Assembly: GCA_020726085.1 (NCBI GenBank)
Contig: DYTG01000108.1
Location: 1-5,434, forward strand
Source: Sulfurovum sp.
Lineage (GTDB): Bacteria; Campylobacterota; Campylobacteria; Campylobacterales; Sulfurovaceae
Direction of reading: 5' to 3'
Length of the DNA: 5,434 nt
Positions 1 to 5,434 of the stretch are shown here, in pieces. A model generated the notes under the pieces. The model was given only the letters and a program-made list of their open reading frames with translations. It was not told the DNA's origin and did not search any database. How positions within the stretch are numbered: the stretch's first letter is position 1; each line of letters begins with the position of its first letter. Both the position numbers and the translations under genes were made by a program.

Positions 1-285
1 GAGATGCTATCGCTTGTCTCTAGGGATTGTGGTGCGGGAGTCAAGCAAAACTCCAAAGGCAATTGTGAGGTATGGATAGGGGGTAAGCTTCATATTAGTG
101 TAGTTGATGGTGATATTCCTATCACAGCGATATACTCAGGTGCCTTTGGAATACTCTCTATTTGCATTCATCAAAGCCTTAAGCTTGTGACATGATATTT
201 GATAAACCCATCCAAACAACACAAAGAGTTCAGCGTATTCCACCATAAAGCACGGAGTAAAAATAGGGTTTATTGCGAAAATTGA
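1..285 (+). pseudogene. Decayed DDE transposase remnant (IS5/IS1182-like), 5' end outside window
   Basis: The frame is open from the left edge to a TGA at 193-195 and continues in the same frame to a TGA at 283-285. The first part contains GVKQNSKGNCEVW, then GGKLHISVVDGDIPITAI and YSGA. This fits the transposase pattern 'GvKknSKGk.e.WkGyKLHidvaDGdiPisai.tsAS', in which the Asp of 'vaDG' belongs to the DDE catalytic core. The expected 'lHDSqvAipL' and 'LyDlmDsAYD' blocks are absent or scrambled. After the first stop, INPSKQHKEF and HHKARSKNRVY resemble the later 'NPrR' and 'RYkeRStvERvN' blocks, so the middle seems deleted. The gene is therefore a truncated relic that cannot encode an active transposase. 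The family assignment is from motif memory. The exact IS family is uncertain because this fold and motif set are shared by several IS groups. Confidence 0.62.
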
Positions 286-473
286 GTCAAATCAATGCAA
301 ATTAACGCAAATCTCTCAAACATAAAATGAAAATGAGTTTTTAAAGTCAAAAAGAGCTATGATAAAAACAGTTATTAAGGAGGGTTGGGGAATTTGCAAG
401 TGGTTCTATTGTATCTTTTTATGGTTTATAAGTCAATGACTTAGTTTTGCGGTGAGTTGGCGATCTTCGATTT
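286..473. other. Gene-poor spacer with one possible tiny ORF
   Basis: No recognisable protein is encoded here. On the plus strand a 26-codon frame (359-439) starts MIKTVIKEGWGICKWF and continues with an aromatic, hydrophobic tail ending FISQ. It has only a weak AAGAG-like sequence just before the ATG. A perfect Shine-Dalgarno string, TAAGGAGG (376-383), lies inside that frame and precedes a TTG-initiated 16-codon frame (394-444). A strong minus-strand promoter faces into the region. None of the tiny frames is convincing alone. Further decayed transposase sequence may also lie here. Confidence 0.4.
408..436 (-). promoter_or_regulatory. Near-consensus sigma70 promoter pointing left
   Basis: Read on the minus strand, TTGACT (436-431) and TACAAT (413-408) are separated by exactly 17 bases. 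Both hexamers are one mismatch from the TTGACA/TATAAT consensus. Transcription would start near position 401 and run toward position 1, antisense to the tiny plus-strand frame at 359-439 and to the transposase relic. No minus-strand gene follows it inside the window, so it would drive either a gene beyond the left edge or a short antisense RNA. A chance match in AT-rich DNA is possible. Confidence 0.42.
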
Positions 474-541
474 GCCATTGCCAACAAAGTGAAGCAATTG
501 CAGTGTTTGAGATTGCTTCACCCAAAAAAGTTCGCAATGAC
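474..541. repeat. Nested palindromic intergenic repeat, probable queH terminator
   Basis: Inner arms GTGAAGCAAT (489-498) and ATTGCTTCAC (512-521) form a perfect 10-bp stem around a 13-base loop. Outer arms CATTGC (476-481) and GCAATG (534-539) add a second stem. On the minus strand the left half reads GTCATTGCGA, then GAAGCAATCTC after a spacer. This matches from memory a widespread intergenic palindrome family of the form 'GTCATTGCGA...GAAGCAATCTC'. The element begins 5 bases beyond the queH stop. On the minus strand the inner stem is followed by TTTGTT, so it could act as a weak intrinsic terminator. A competing hairpin, GTTGGC (456-461) with GCCAAC (480-485), overlaps its left side. Confidence 0.6.
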
Positions 542-546
542 GCTTG

Positions 547-1629
547 TCAAAACAACTCAATCAAAACCTCTTGCATATCTTCGTAGAGTTTGGATTGGCA
601 TAGGATTTCGAGTTTGGTTGTGGGTATCGCTTCTACGACGATAATCGCTCCCAAATCGTAAGGGACCCAGGAGATTTGAGTACGCACGGCAAGTTCCTCT
701 TCAAATTTGGGCGGATGGTAGCAAAGGTCTTGGATGGAAGCGTAATCGCACTTTGCCAATCTGTTGTAGTGTTCAAGTGTGATAAATTTGATTTCGTCAC
801 GATTGAAATAATGCACACCCTCTATGGCGTACTCGATTTTGCCCCTGCTATAGTCGCCCCGAATGGAGGAGTAGGGCAAAAAGTAGGAGGGAATGGTGCC
901 TTGTTTGTTTTTGATGTAGCCATAGAGCAAACGGTAGTTCAAAAAGCGTTGTTTGATGATTTGGTAGCTTTTACCCTCATTTTCTAGTTCCAAACGTCTC
1001 TCGTAGAGTGCGATTTTGGCTTCGAGCGAATCGGGTAGGATTTGATTGGAAAGAGGGACGAAAAGCTCATCGATGGGTTTGTTTTGGTGGTGGCGTTGGT
1101 CTCGTAGTCCATAGAGACACCCGCAATAGTCTTGTCTATAGAGACTCTCTTGTTTGGCAAGTAGGTTTTGCTCTTGCGTCCCTGAGGCTTTGCGATAATC
1201 GGGAGCGACAAAGGTGACACCGTATTTTGCCCCTACTCTATCGCCTGATTTTTGCAGCTGGGTAAGGGATTTTTTGGGACTCGTAAGAAGTGTGGAAGTG
1301 AAGCATTTTTCACCACGACTAGAAGCCTCTTTGGCACTGGTTTCAAAACGGTTATCAAAGCAGACTTTGCATCTAGCCCCCTTTTCGGGTTCGTGTTCTA
1401 ATCCTCTGACACTCTCTAGCCATCCCGCCACATCGTACTCACCCACCACGAGCTCAACGCCTAGCATCGCACAGCTTCGCTTGACATCCAAAAGACGCAA
1501 ATAGTACTCACTGTAGGGGTGGATATTGGGATCGTAAAAAAATCCTATCAACTTCTCATCGGGATAATCGGCTTGGAGCTTTTGCAAAAAGTAGTGACTA
1601 TCAACCGAACAACAAATATGAACAAGCAT
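547..1629 (-). CDS. queH: Epoxyqueuosine reductase QueH (DUF208 family)
   Basis: QueH reduces epoxyqueuosine to queuosine at the wobble base of tRNAs with GUN anticodons. It is the last step of queuosine synthesis in the cytoplasm and is not homologous to QueG. The 360-residue product has the family's cysteine signature: HICC at residues 4-7, RCKVC at 86-90, and RQDYCGC at 165-171. These are expected to hold the iron-sulfur and metal site. Supporting motifs are FFYDPNIHP (30-38), EPEKGARC (80-87), and a TSTLLTSPKK block (111-120). The catalytic domain ends near residue 180. The remaining roughly 180 residues are a C-terminal extension that, as I recall, is typical of the Campylobacterota form; short homologues are about 190-220 residues. 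The ATG at 1629 directly precedes the conserved HICC block and has GAAAGG seven bases upstream. No damage is seen. The gene appears monocistronic and is unrelated to the upstream operon. Confidence 0.93.
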   Translation of the reverse strand: MLVHICCSVDSHYFLQKLQADYPDEKLIGFFYDPNIHPYSEYYLRLLDVKRSCAMLGVELVVGEYDVAGWLESVRGLEHEPEKGARCKVCFDNRFETSAKEASSRGEKCFTSTLLTSPKKSLTQLQKSGDRVGAKYGVTFVAPDYRKASGTQEQNLLAKQESLYRQDYCGCLYGLRDQRHHQNKPIDELFVPLSNQILPDSLEAKIALYERRLELENEGKSYQIIKQRFLNYRLLYGYIKNKQGTIPSYFLPYSSIRGDYSRGKIEYAIEGVHYFNRDEIKFITLEHYNRLAKCDYASIQDLCYHPPKFEEELAVRTQISWVPYDLGAIIVVEAIPTTKLEILCQSKLYEDMQEVLIELF

Positions 1630-1636
1630 CTATGAA

Positions 1637-1672
1637 CCTTTCTCTGTTTTGGATAACTCTTGGAGTATTATA
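1637..1672 (-). promoter_or_regulatory. queH promoter -10 and ribosome binding site
   Basis: On the minus strand a perfect TATAAT lies at 1672-1667, which would place the transcription start near 1660 and give a leader of about 30 bases. A GAAAGG ribosome binding site lies at 1642-1637, seven bases before the ATG at 1629. No good -35 hexamer is visible. That is common for Campylobacterota sigma70 promoters, which depend mainly on the -10 box and upstream T-rich DNA. This suggests queH is transcribed independently of the lipoprotein gene upstream. Confidence 0.5.
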
Positions 1673-1702
1673 GCCAAAACCGCATCCAATTAGCGTCCAT
1701 CA

Positions 1703-1725
1703 CTCACGAGTTTTGAACTCATGAG
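1703..1725 (-). terminator. Hairpin after the lipoprotein gene, possible terminator
   Basis: On the minus strand CTCATGAGT (1725-1717) and ACTCGTGAG (1711-1703) form a 9-bp stem with a 5-base loop. One pair is a G-U wobble that becomes a C-A mismatch on the plus strand, so the fold favours a minus-strand transcript. It lies 21 bases beyond the lipoprotein stop and before the queH promoter, as expected for an operon end. No U-tract follows, so it may be only an RNA 3'-end stabiliser or an inefficient terminator. Confidence 0.3.
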
Positions 1726-1746
1726 GCAAAGGGGTGTTGAAGTTTG

Positions 1747-1914
1747 CTAAAGCGTAGGAATTTGAGGTGGCTTTTTGGCACTGTCGTCGATATTGGGCAA
1801 TGGCGATGTTGTTGATGTGGGTATTGGCGTGGTTGTATTGGTTTCGCTTTTTTGTGCGGGACTACCGCAACCTATCAACAAAAAGGTAACACTTAAAAAT
1901 AGTACTCGTTTCAT
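1747..1914 (-). CDS. Small lipoprotein, 55 residues
   Basis: The frame begins MKRVLFLSVTFLLIGC and continues with GSPAQKSETNTTT and a Pro/Thr/Ser-rich tail ending in KKPPQIPTL. Two basic residues, a hydrophobic core (4-14) and the lipobox LIGC, with Cys16 as the lipidated residue, make a standard type II signal peptide. The mature chain of 40 residues is low-complexity and probably unstructured. The ATG at 1914 has an excellent AAGGAG five bases upstream, and that site overlaps the stop codon of the propeller gene. The intergenic gap is 9 bases, so the two genes are very likely co-transcribed and translationally coupled. The sequence shows no function beyond anchoring in the envelope. It could be an accessory subunit of the propeller protein or an entericidin-like small lipoprotein, though no entericidin motif is seen. 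A plus-strand frame overlaps it but lacks these signals. Confidence 0.78.
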   Translation of the reverse strand: MKRVLFLSVTFLLIGCGSPAQKSETNTTTPIPTSTTSPLPNIDDSAKKPPQIPTL

Positions 1915-1919
1915 ACATT

Positions 1920-1926
1920 CTCCTTA
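1920..1926 (-). promoter_or_regulatory. Ribosome binding site overlapping the propeller stop codon
   Basis: On the minus strand TAAGGAG (1926-1920) contains both the TAA stop of the propeller gene (1926-1924) and the AAGGAG Shine-Dalgarno of the lipoprotein (1925-1920). Ribosomes finishing the propeller would sit on the downstream start site, which supports coupled translation and confirms that the small lipoprotein frame is a real gene. Confidence 0.75.
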
Positions 1927-4416
1927 TTTGGTGGTAGCTAAACGTTGCGTGGCTACAGTGCCGTTGCAAAAATAGGCTACGTAACTGCTTGTTTCGTAAT
2001 CAAAAACAATACCTCTTGAACTCCAACTGCACTTATTGTAGCCTTCATTGGTGGTAGAGAGTTTGGCGATGGATTTGAGGGTGATTCCATCGACTTGATG
2101 GAGACCAAAATAGCTCATGTCGTAGCTATTCCAACTGTTGTAATCAAACCCAAAAAGCTTATCGCTCTCACGGTAAATAAAGGCTTTGTGGTTGGTGAGG
2201 GCTTCGCTATAATAACTGTTGTCTCCAATGGTTAGCTTGTCGGCTAGTTTGGGGTTGGCAAAATCGCTAATATCAAAAAGCTCAATCATGATGCCTTGCT
2301 GTACCCCCTCGCTATTGGCATCTCGTCCGATAGTAAGGAGTCGATTTTCATCAACTAGGTGGATGTATTGAGAGAAGCCATCGATGGACAACTCACCCAC
2401 TTTGAGAGGATTGGCGGGGTTGCTAAGATCCAGAGTATAGAGCGGATCGGTTTGGCGAAAGGTTACTACAAAGCCCTTATTGCCTACAAATCGAACCGAT
2501 TGAATCGTTTCACCCTCTTTGCCCAGTGATCCCAAAAAGCCCAACGTATCAAGGTCGTAACCGTTTTGTTTGAGCGTAAAGATAGAGTTTTGGGTATTGT
2601 TTTCCCATGAGTTGCCTTGCGTGGTCGCTACTCGCAAGGTTTGATTGTATTCGCTAAGGCTAAATTGATTGAGGGCAAAGCCATTAACAAAGCCCATAGC
2701 TTCAAATCCCAAATCTTGCTCAATGTCAAATTTATAAATAACACTTCGCTCTTGATATTCATCGTAGTTGTAGTAGATAGGATACTCATGCGACAAGATA
2801 TAGAGCGAGGATGTGGAGGCGTAAACGATATGGCTATTGCCCACAATGGCACTGCTTTTGATAAACTCCACCTTATCAAGGTCAAAAGTAGAAACGCTCG
2901 TAATGGTTGAGGTTTGGTTTTGTTTGAGTGGAGCGTAGAAGCTTTGATAGTTGAGTAAATCACCGCTAAAATCATTGTAGCTTAGCTGAGGTACAAGGTA
3001 TTTTTGTGTTACGATTGGATTGTCGTAGTCGTATCTAAACGCCTTGCCGTTGCTATCAAAAGCGACATTGTGGCACTTTGGATTGTAGTAGTATGGATAA
3101 AGCATATCGGTTGCTAAGGTATTGCTTGTCACCGTATCGCCACCCTCTGTTGGCATATCGGGAATTGGCATACTAGGATAGGATACGCCACCATCATTTT
3201 GGCACTCCTCCATACCATCAAGATAGACAATAGGATACTCGATGTCAGCATAAGGGCTAAAGCTACTCACAACGATAAGTCTATTGTTTAGGATTCGAGA
3301 AGTGCTCATATAACCATCCACATTAAAGCTTTGGGTTTTTGTGATGTTGTTTATGTCGTTTAGATCATATACATCGACGACTACTTGCGTACTCTTTTCA
3401 TATTGATGCGAGAGTACTACTAAGCTATTGTTGTAGAGATAAAAAGAGTCAATGTTTTTGTAGCTGTTGTTGTTTAGGTCTATTTTGCTCACTGGCGCTT
3501 GATTGTTGGTCGCAAGATGAGCAAAACTGTATATCTCAATAGCGTTGGTGTTTGTATTGAGCGTATAGATGTATTGGTTATCGCTTTTGAGTGTATTGGA
3601 CTCATCGACACCCTTCTCTTGAAGATTAGTATTGGTGACATTGGTAGCTTCTTTATTCCCTGTTGAGCCTTCTTGGGGGGCGGATGTGGGTGCGGAGGTA
3701 TTGATGAATATAGAGTCCACTTGGTTGGAGACCATACTATCGGTCATAGTCATGCTGTAGAGTATTGGATAGGAGTTATTGACTACCAAAAGTGTTTCGA
3801 TATAGGCTTTCATCTCCTCTTGGGAAGCAAAGCTTTGGAGCGTGGCACTCTCTTTGGATAGTTCTATGCTTCGATCTTTTTGAGCTTTGACCCACAATCC
3901 ATCGCTCTTTTTGATGCTTTGGATGGGTTGAAAATGTTGCGTTGGTTCTTTGTCAAAAAGTTGCCACTCTTCATTGCTGTATTTCCAAATAAGCGTCTCA
4001 TTATCATCAAAGACTTTGGGTGAGAGAGTACTATTAAGAGGAATAGCAATCAAATTCCATCCCTTTTTGAGTTCTATCGTATCTATGGGTGTATCGCTTT
4101 TGATGGGGTCTTCTTGGGTAAGATACCACTCTTGGGAGCTTTTGATCCAAATACCTTGCCATTTGCCAATCGTGCTTATGGTATTAAATTTGGCTTCTAT
4201 CTTGGCTAATGTTTGGCTATTGGGTGAATAACCACTCCATCTTTGTCTAGCACCATCGTATATCCACACCTCTTCGACATTTTGAGCTGTAAAAATAGAC
4301 ATATCGGTTACATCATTATTGAGACCTACCGACTGCCAACCGCTTTTAATAACCGTCGTGGTGCTACCCCATGCAAAAACACAGAACATCACGAAGAGAA
4401 CCAAAACTTTTTTCAT
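1924..4416 (-). CDS. Secreted beta-propeller domain protein (PF09826-like)
   Basis: The 830-residue product begins MKKVLVLFVMFCVFAWGS, a Sec signal peptide with likely cleavage after Gly17 (A-W-G), so it should be periplasmic or outside the cell. Residues about 24-95 and 117-180 are two copies of a small Trp-rich module. Residues about 265-760 match the secreted C-terminal beta-propeller family distantly related to WD40. The matches include EKGVDESNTLKSDNQYIYTL (267-286), DVYDLND and DGYMSTSRIL (348-376), LNQFSLSEYNQTLRVATT (582-599), VGNKGFVVTFRQTDPLYTLD (644-663), and DISDFANPKL (715-724). The four cysteines after the signal peptide (405, 448, 796, 817) could form two disulfides. The start at 4416 is preferred over an ATG 12 codons upstream, because AAGGA lies seven bases before it and the signal peptide starts cleanly. 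The gene is the first of an operon with the 55-residue lipoprotein. Family function is unknown; propellers usually serve as binding scaffolds. No catalytic residues are evident. Confidence 0.9.
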   Translation of the reverse strand: MKKVLVLFVMFCVFAWGSTTTVIKSGWQSVGLNNDVTDMSIFTAQNVEEVWIYDGARQRWSGYSPNSQTLAKIEAKFNTISTIGKWQGIWIKSSQEWYLTQEDPIKSDTPIDTIELKKGWNLIAIPLNSTLSPKVFDDNETLIWKYSNEEWQLFDKEPTQHFQPIQSIKKSDGLWVKAQKDRSIELSKESATLQSFASQEEMKAYIETLLVVNNSYPILYSMTMTDSMVSNQVDSIFINTSAPTSAPQEGSTGNKEATNVTNTNLQEKGVDESNTLKSDNQYIYTLNTNTNAIEIYSFAHLATNNQAPVSKIDLNNNSYKNIDSFYLYNNSLVVLSHQYEKSTQVVVDVYDLNDINNITKTQSFNVDGYMSTSRILNNRLIVVSSFSPYADIEYPIVYLDGMEECQNDGGVSYPSMPIPDMPTEGGDTVTSNTLATDMLYPYYYNPKCHNVAFDSNGKAFRYDYDNPIVTQKYLVPQLSYNDFSGDLLNYQSFYAPLKQNQTSTITSVSTFDLDKVEFIKSSAIVGNSHIVYASTSSLYILSHEYPIYYNYDEYQERSVIYKFDIEQDLGFEAMGFVNGFALNQFSLSEYNQTLRVATTQGNSWENNTQNSIFTLKQNGYDLDTLGFLGSLGKEGETIQSVRFVGNKGFVVTFRQTDPLYTLDLSNPANPLKVGELSIDGFSQYIHLVDENRLLTIGRDANSEGVQQGIMIELFDISDFANPKLADKLTIGDNSYYSEALTNHKAFIYRESDKLFGFDYNSWNSYDMSYFGLHQVDGITLKSIAKLSTTNEGYNKCSWSSRGIVFDYETSSYVAYFCNGTVATQRLATTK

Positions 4417-4423
4417 GCAACAT

Positions 4424-4459
4424 TCCTTAAGCATAATTTTCAAATGATACAATAATATA
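4424..4459 (-). promoter_or_regulatory. Propeller operon promoter and ribosome binding site
   Basis: On the minus strand a T8 run (4470-4463 region) is followed by TATATT (4459-4454), or the overlapping TATTAT two bases later, as a -10 box. The T-rich tract in place of a -35 box is typical of Campylobacterota. AAGGA (4428-4424) sits seven bases before the ATG at 4416. The predicted leader is about 30 bases. The promoter lies in the 72-base gap after the dead deacetylase gene, so the operon does not depend on that gene for transcription. Confidence 0.45.
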
Positions 4460-4488
4460 ACCTAAAAAAAACTAAAAGTATTTATATA

Positions 4489-5300
4489 TTAATGTGCCAG
4501 ATTGTTGCTTATATCCAAAAGAGAGCCTATTTTGTAAGGCGTTGATTGGAACAAAATATCGGCTTTTTTTATCCCTTGGGGTTCGTTTTTGTTTCCGTGG
4601 AGCAAAACAATGCTGCCTTTTTGAATTTTTTAACCTTTTGCCAACCATGCATTAGAACCTACTGTAATCAATCCCAATCGTTTGAGTGTTTGTATCGCTT
4701 TTTCATTTTGGACAAGCCCTGGAAAACGAAAAAAGATAGAGGGAGTAACGCCTTGTTCGATGAGTTTTTTCTCGACATCCAAAAGTTCTTTTTCCATATC
4801 GACACCTTTGGATAGCAAAAAGTTGTTTGCAAGAGGGGCTTTAGGATGGTAGGGGTGTGTATGGGTGTGGTTTCCCATGTGATGCTTAATCGCTGTTGGT
4901 CTTCCCACTTTTTGAGTTCTTGAAACGCTTGGGGATGTTTGTCAATCCACTTACCGCTAACCAAAAGGGTAATCTCTACAGGATTTGGATAGTGTTTGAT
5001 AAGCTTTTGATAAAACTCTCGTTCGTAGCCTTTTTGCGAAGAGGGGCATAAATCGGTCGTAATGTATATTTTGTCACTTTCGATAGAGACCACTCCGTAA
5101 TTTTGCAATAGATAAGGGGGTTGTGTGTATTTATCGAGTAGCTTTTGATAGGGTGTTGCAGGATTTGAGTCAATTTTTTCAATGCGTTGCTCTATGATTT
5201 GCGTTTCCAAAGTCATTTCATTGACAACAAGATAGTAGGGTATCTTCTCTTTTTCAAAACTTCGTATGGCTCTATAGGGTTTGTTTTGGTAGGTTATTTC
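4489..5300 (-). pseudogene. Polysaccharide deacetylase (NodB-like), frameshifted and interrupted
   Basis: Joined across its lesions, the sequence reads as one polysaccharide deacetylase, a family that removes N-acetyl groups from envelope polysaccharides using a divalent metal. Signature blocks in order are ITTDLCPSS (MT1, here D-L instead of D-D); GNHTHTHPYH (MT2, the HTxxHP metal site); FFRFPGL (MT3); GLITVGSNAWLAKG (MT4 region); and GSIVLLHGN (MT5, catalytic His). The first frame runs through QRLSITWE; the catalytic frame resumes at GNHTHTH. A missing G in the GGG run at 4874-4876 explains the shift exactly, since restoring it gives ITWGNHTHTH. A TAA at 4630-4632 then interrupts the frame, but 46 codons of clear family sequence follow in frame to a TAA at 4489-4491. 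Upstream, TAG (5301-5303) and TAA (5322-5324) break the frame where a signal peptide should be. A possible ancestral start is the ATG at 5351 with GAGGAG eight bases upstream, giving a 287-residue protein. It is almost certainly inactive. Confidence 0.85.
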
Positions 5301-5433
5301 CTAGGCAAATCCAATGAAATCTTAATCCAAACCAAAAGACCCCATAATCATGTGAAAAACTCCTCAAATTATGACCACAAAAGAGTGTCATAAATATTAC
5401 TTCTGCTAATGGAAACTCTATTTTTCCTTCATC
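5272..5433 (-). pseudogene. Possible ISAs1-type transposase N-terminal fragment
   Basis: A frame open from the right window edge encodes 53 residues beginning DEGKIEFPLAEVIFMTLFCG and ending NNLPKQTL before a TAG at 5272-5274. The opening resembles the N-terminal block of ISAs1/H-repeat transposases (DpR...gK.eypL.eiif..l.avlcGa). After CGH the match becomes poor, so the fragment is degenerate or ends soon after. It overlaps, in another frame, the damaged 5' end of the deacetylase. This suggests a junction between transposase-derived DNA and the deacetylase somewhere near 5300-5380. The assignment is tentative: the recognisable stretch is only about 20 residues and no catalytic Asp or Glu is in view. 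Confidence 0.38.
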
Positions 5434-5434
5434 T

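Noticed and set aside
136..246. Minus-strand 36-codon frame starting MVEYAELFVLFG
   Set aside because: It has no ribosome binding site, lies antisense to the transposase relic, and matches no family I recognise.
394..444. 16-codon TTG-start frame after the perfect TAAGGAGG
   Set aside because: It is very short, uses a rare start with a 10-base spacing, and has no family resemblance. It is noted only as part of the tiny-ORF finding.
676..987. Plus-strand 103-codon frame inside queH
   Set aside because: It is antisense to the C-terminal part of an intact queH and has no recognisable motif or start signal.
1775..1975. Plus-strand 66-codon frame
   Set aside because: It lies antisense to the lipoprotein and the end of the propeller gene, has no ribosome binding site, and the minus-strand frame has clear lipobox and Shine-Dalgarno signals.
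4417..4452. Upstream start adding MYHLKIMLKECC to the propeller protein
   Set aside because: It would bury the Sec signal peptide behind 12 residues and extend over the AAGGA ribosome binding site that is well placed for the ATG at 4416.
4874..4876. Phase-variable tract switching the deacetylase on and off
   Set aside because: The run is only three G. Phase-variable tracts in Campylobacterota are usually seven or more bases, and a separate in-frame stop would remain.
4630..4908. Minus-strand frame starting MGRPTAIKHHMGNHTHTH as a separate deacetylase gene
   Set aside because: It has no ribosome binding site, and its first residues are out of frame with the upstream half. It is the second frame of the frameshifted deacetylase.

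Overview
The window looks like a chromosomal segment of a Campylobacterota (epsilonproteobacterial) genome, probably a free-living sulfur- or hydrogen-oxidising relative of Sulfurimonas, Sulfuricurvum or Sulfurospirillum. This rests on three things: the long form of QueH with a C-terminal extension, the style of the secreted beta-propeller protein, and the moderate GC content with T-rich promoters. The genus is inferred from memory of the families; no search was run.

Layout, left to right. Positions 1-285 (+) hold the decayed end of a DDE transposase. Positions 286-473 have no convincing gene, but carry a near-consensus sigma70 promoter pointing left (408-436, minus) opposite a possible 26-codon hydrophobic reading frame. 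Positions 474-541 hold a nested palindromic repeat that probably also ends transcription of the next gene. Positions 547-1629 (-) encode QueH, an epoxyqueuosine reductase of tRNA queuosine synthesis, with its own promoter and ribosome binding site. Positions 1747-1914 (-) encode a 55-residue lipoprotein that an ordinary ORF length cut-off would miss. Its ribosome binding site overlaps the stop codon of the large gene at 1924-4416 (-), a secreted 830-residue beta-propeller protein. These two form a tight operon of exported proteins with a promoter near 4454-4459. Positions 4489 to about 5300 (-) hold a broken polysaccharide deacetylase gene with one frameshift and at least one internal stop. 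Positions 5272-5433 (-) hold a short reading frame resembling the N-terminus of an ISAs1-type transposase, lying across the damaged 5' end of the deacetylase.

All recognised non-transposase genes are on the minus strand. QueH is a housekeeping tRNA-modification enzyme with no obvious link to its neighbours. The propeller and lipoprotein probably act together in the cell envelope or periplasm; their substrate or partner is unknown. Transposase remnants at both edges and the dead deacetylase suggest the ends of the segment were reshaped by mobile elements. I found no CRISPR array, no tRNA or rRNA, and no clear new defence system. The least explained items are the coupled propeller-lipoprotein pair and the small-ORF/antisense-promoter arrangement at 359-439.
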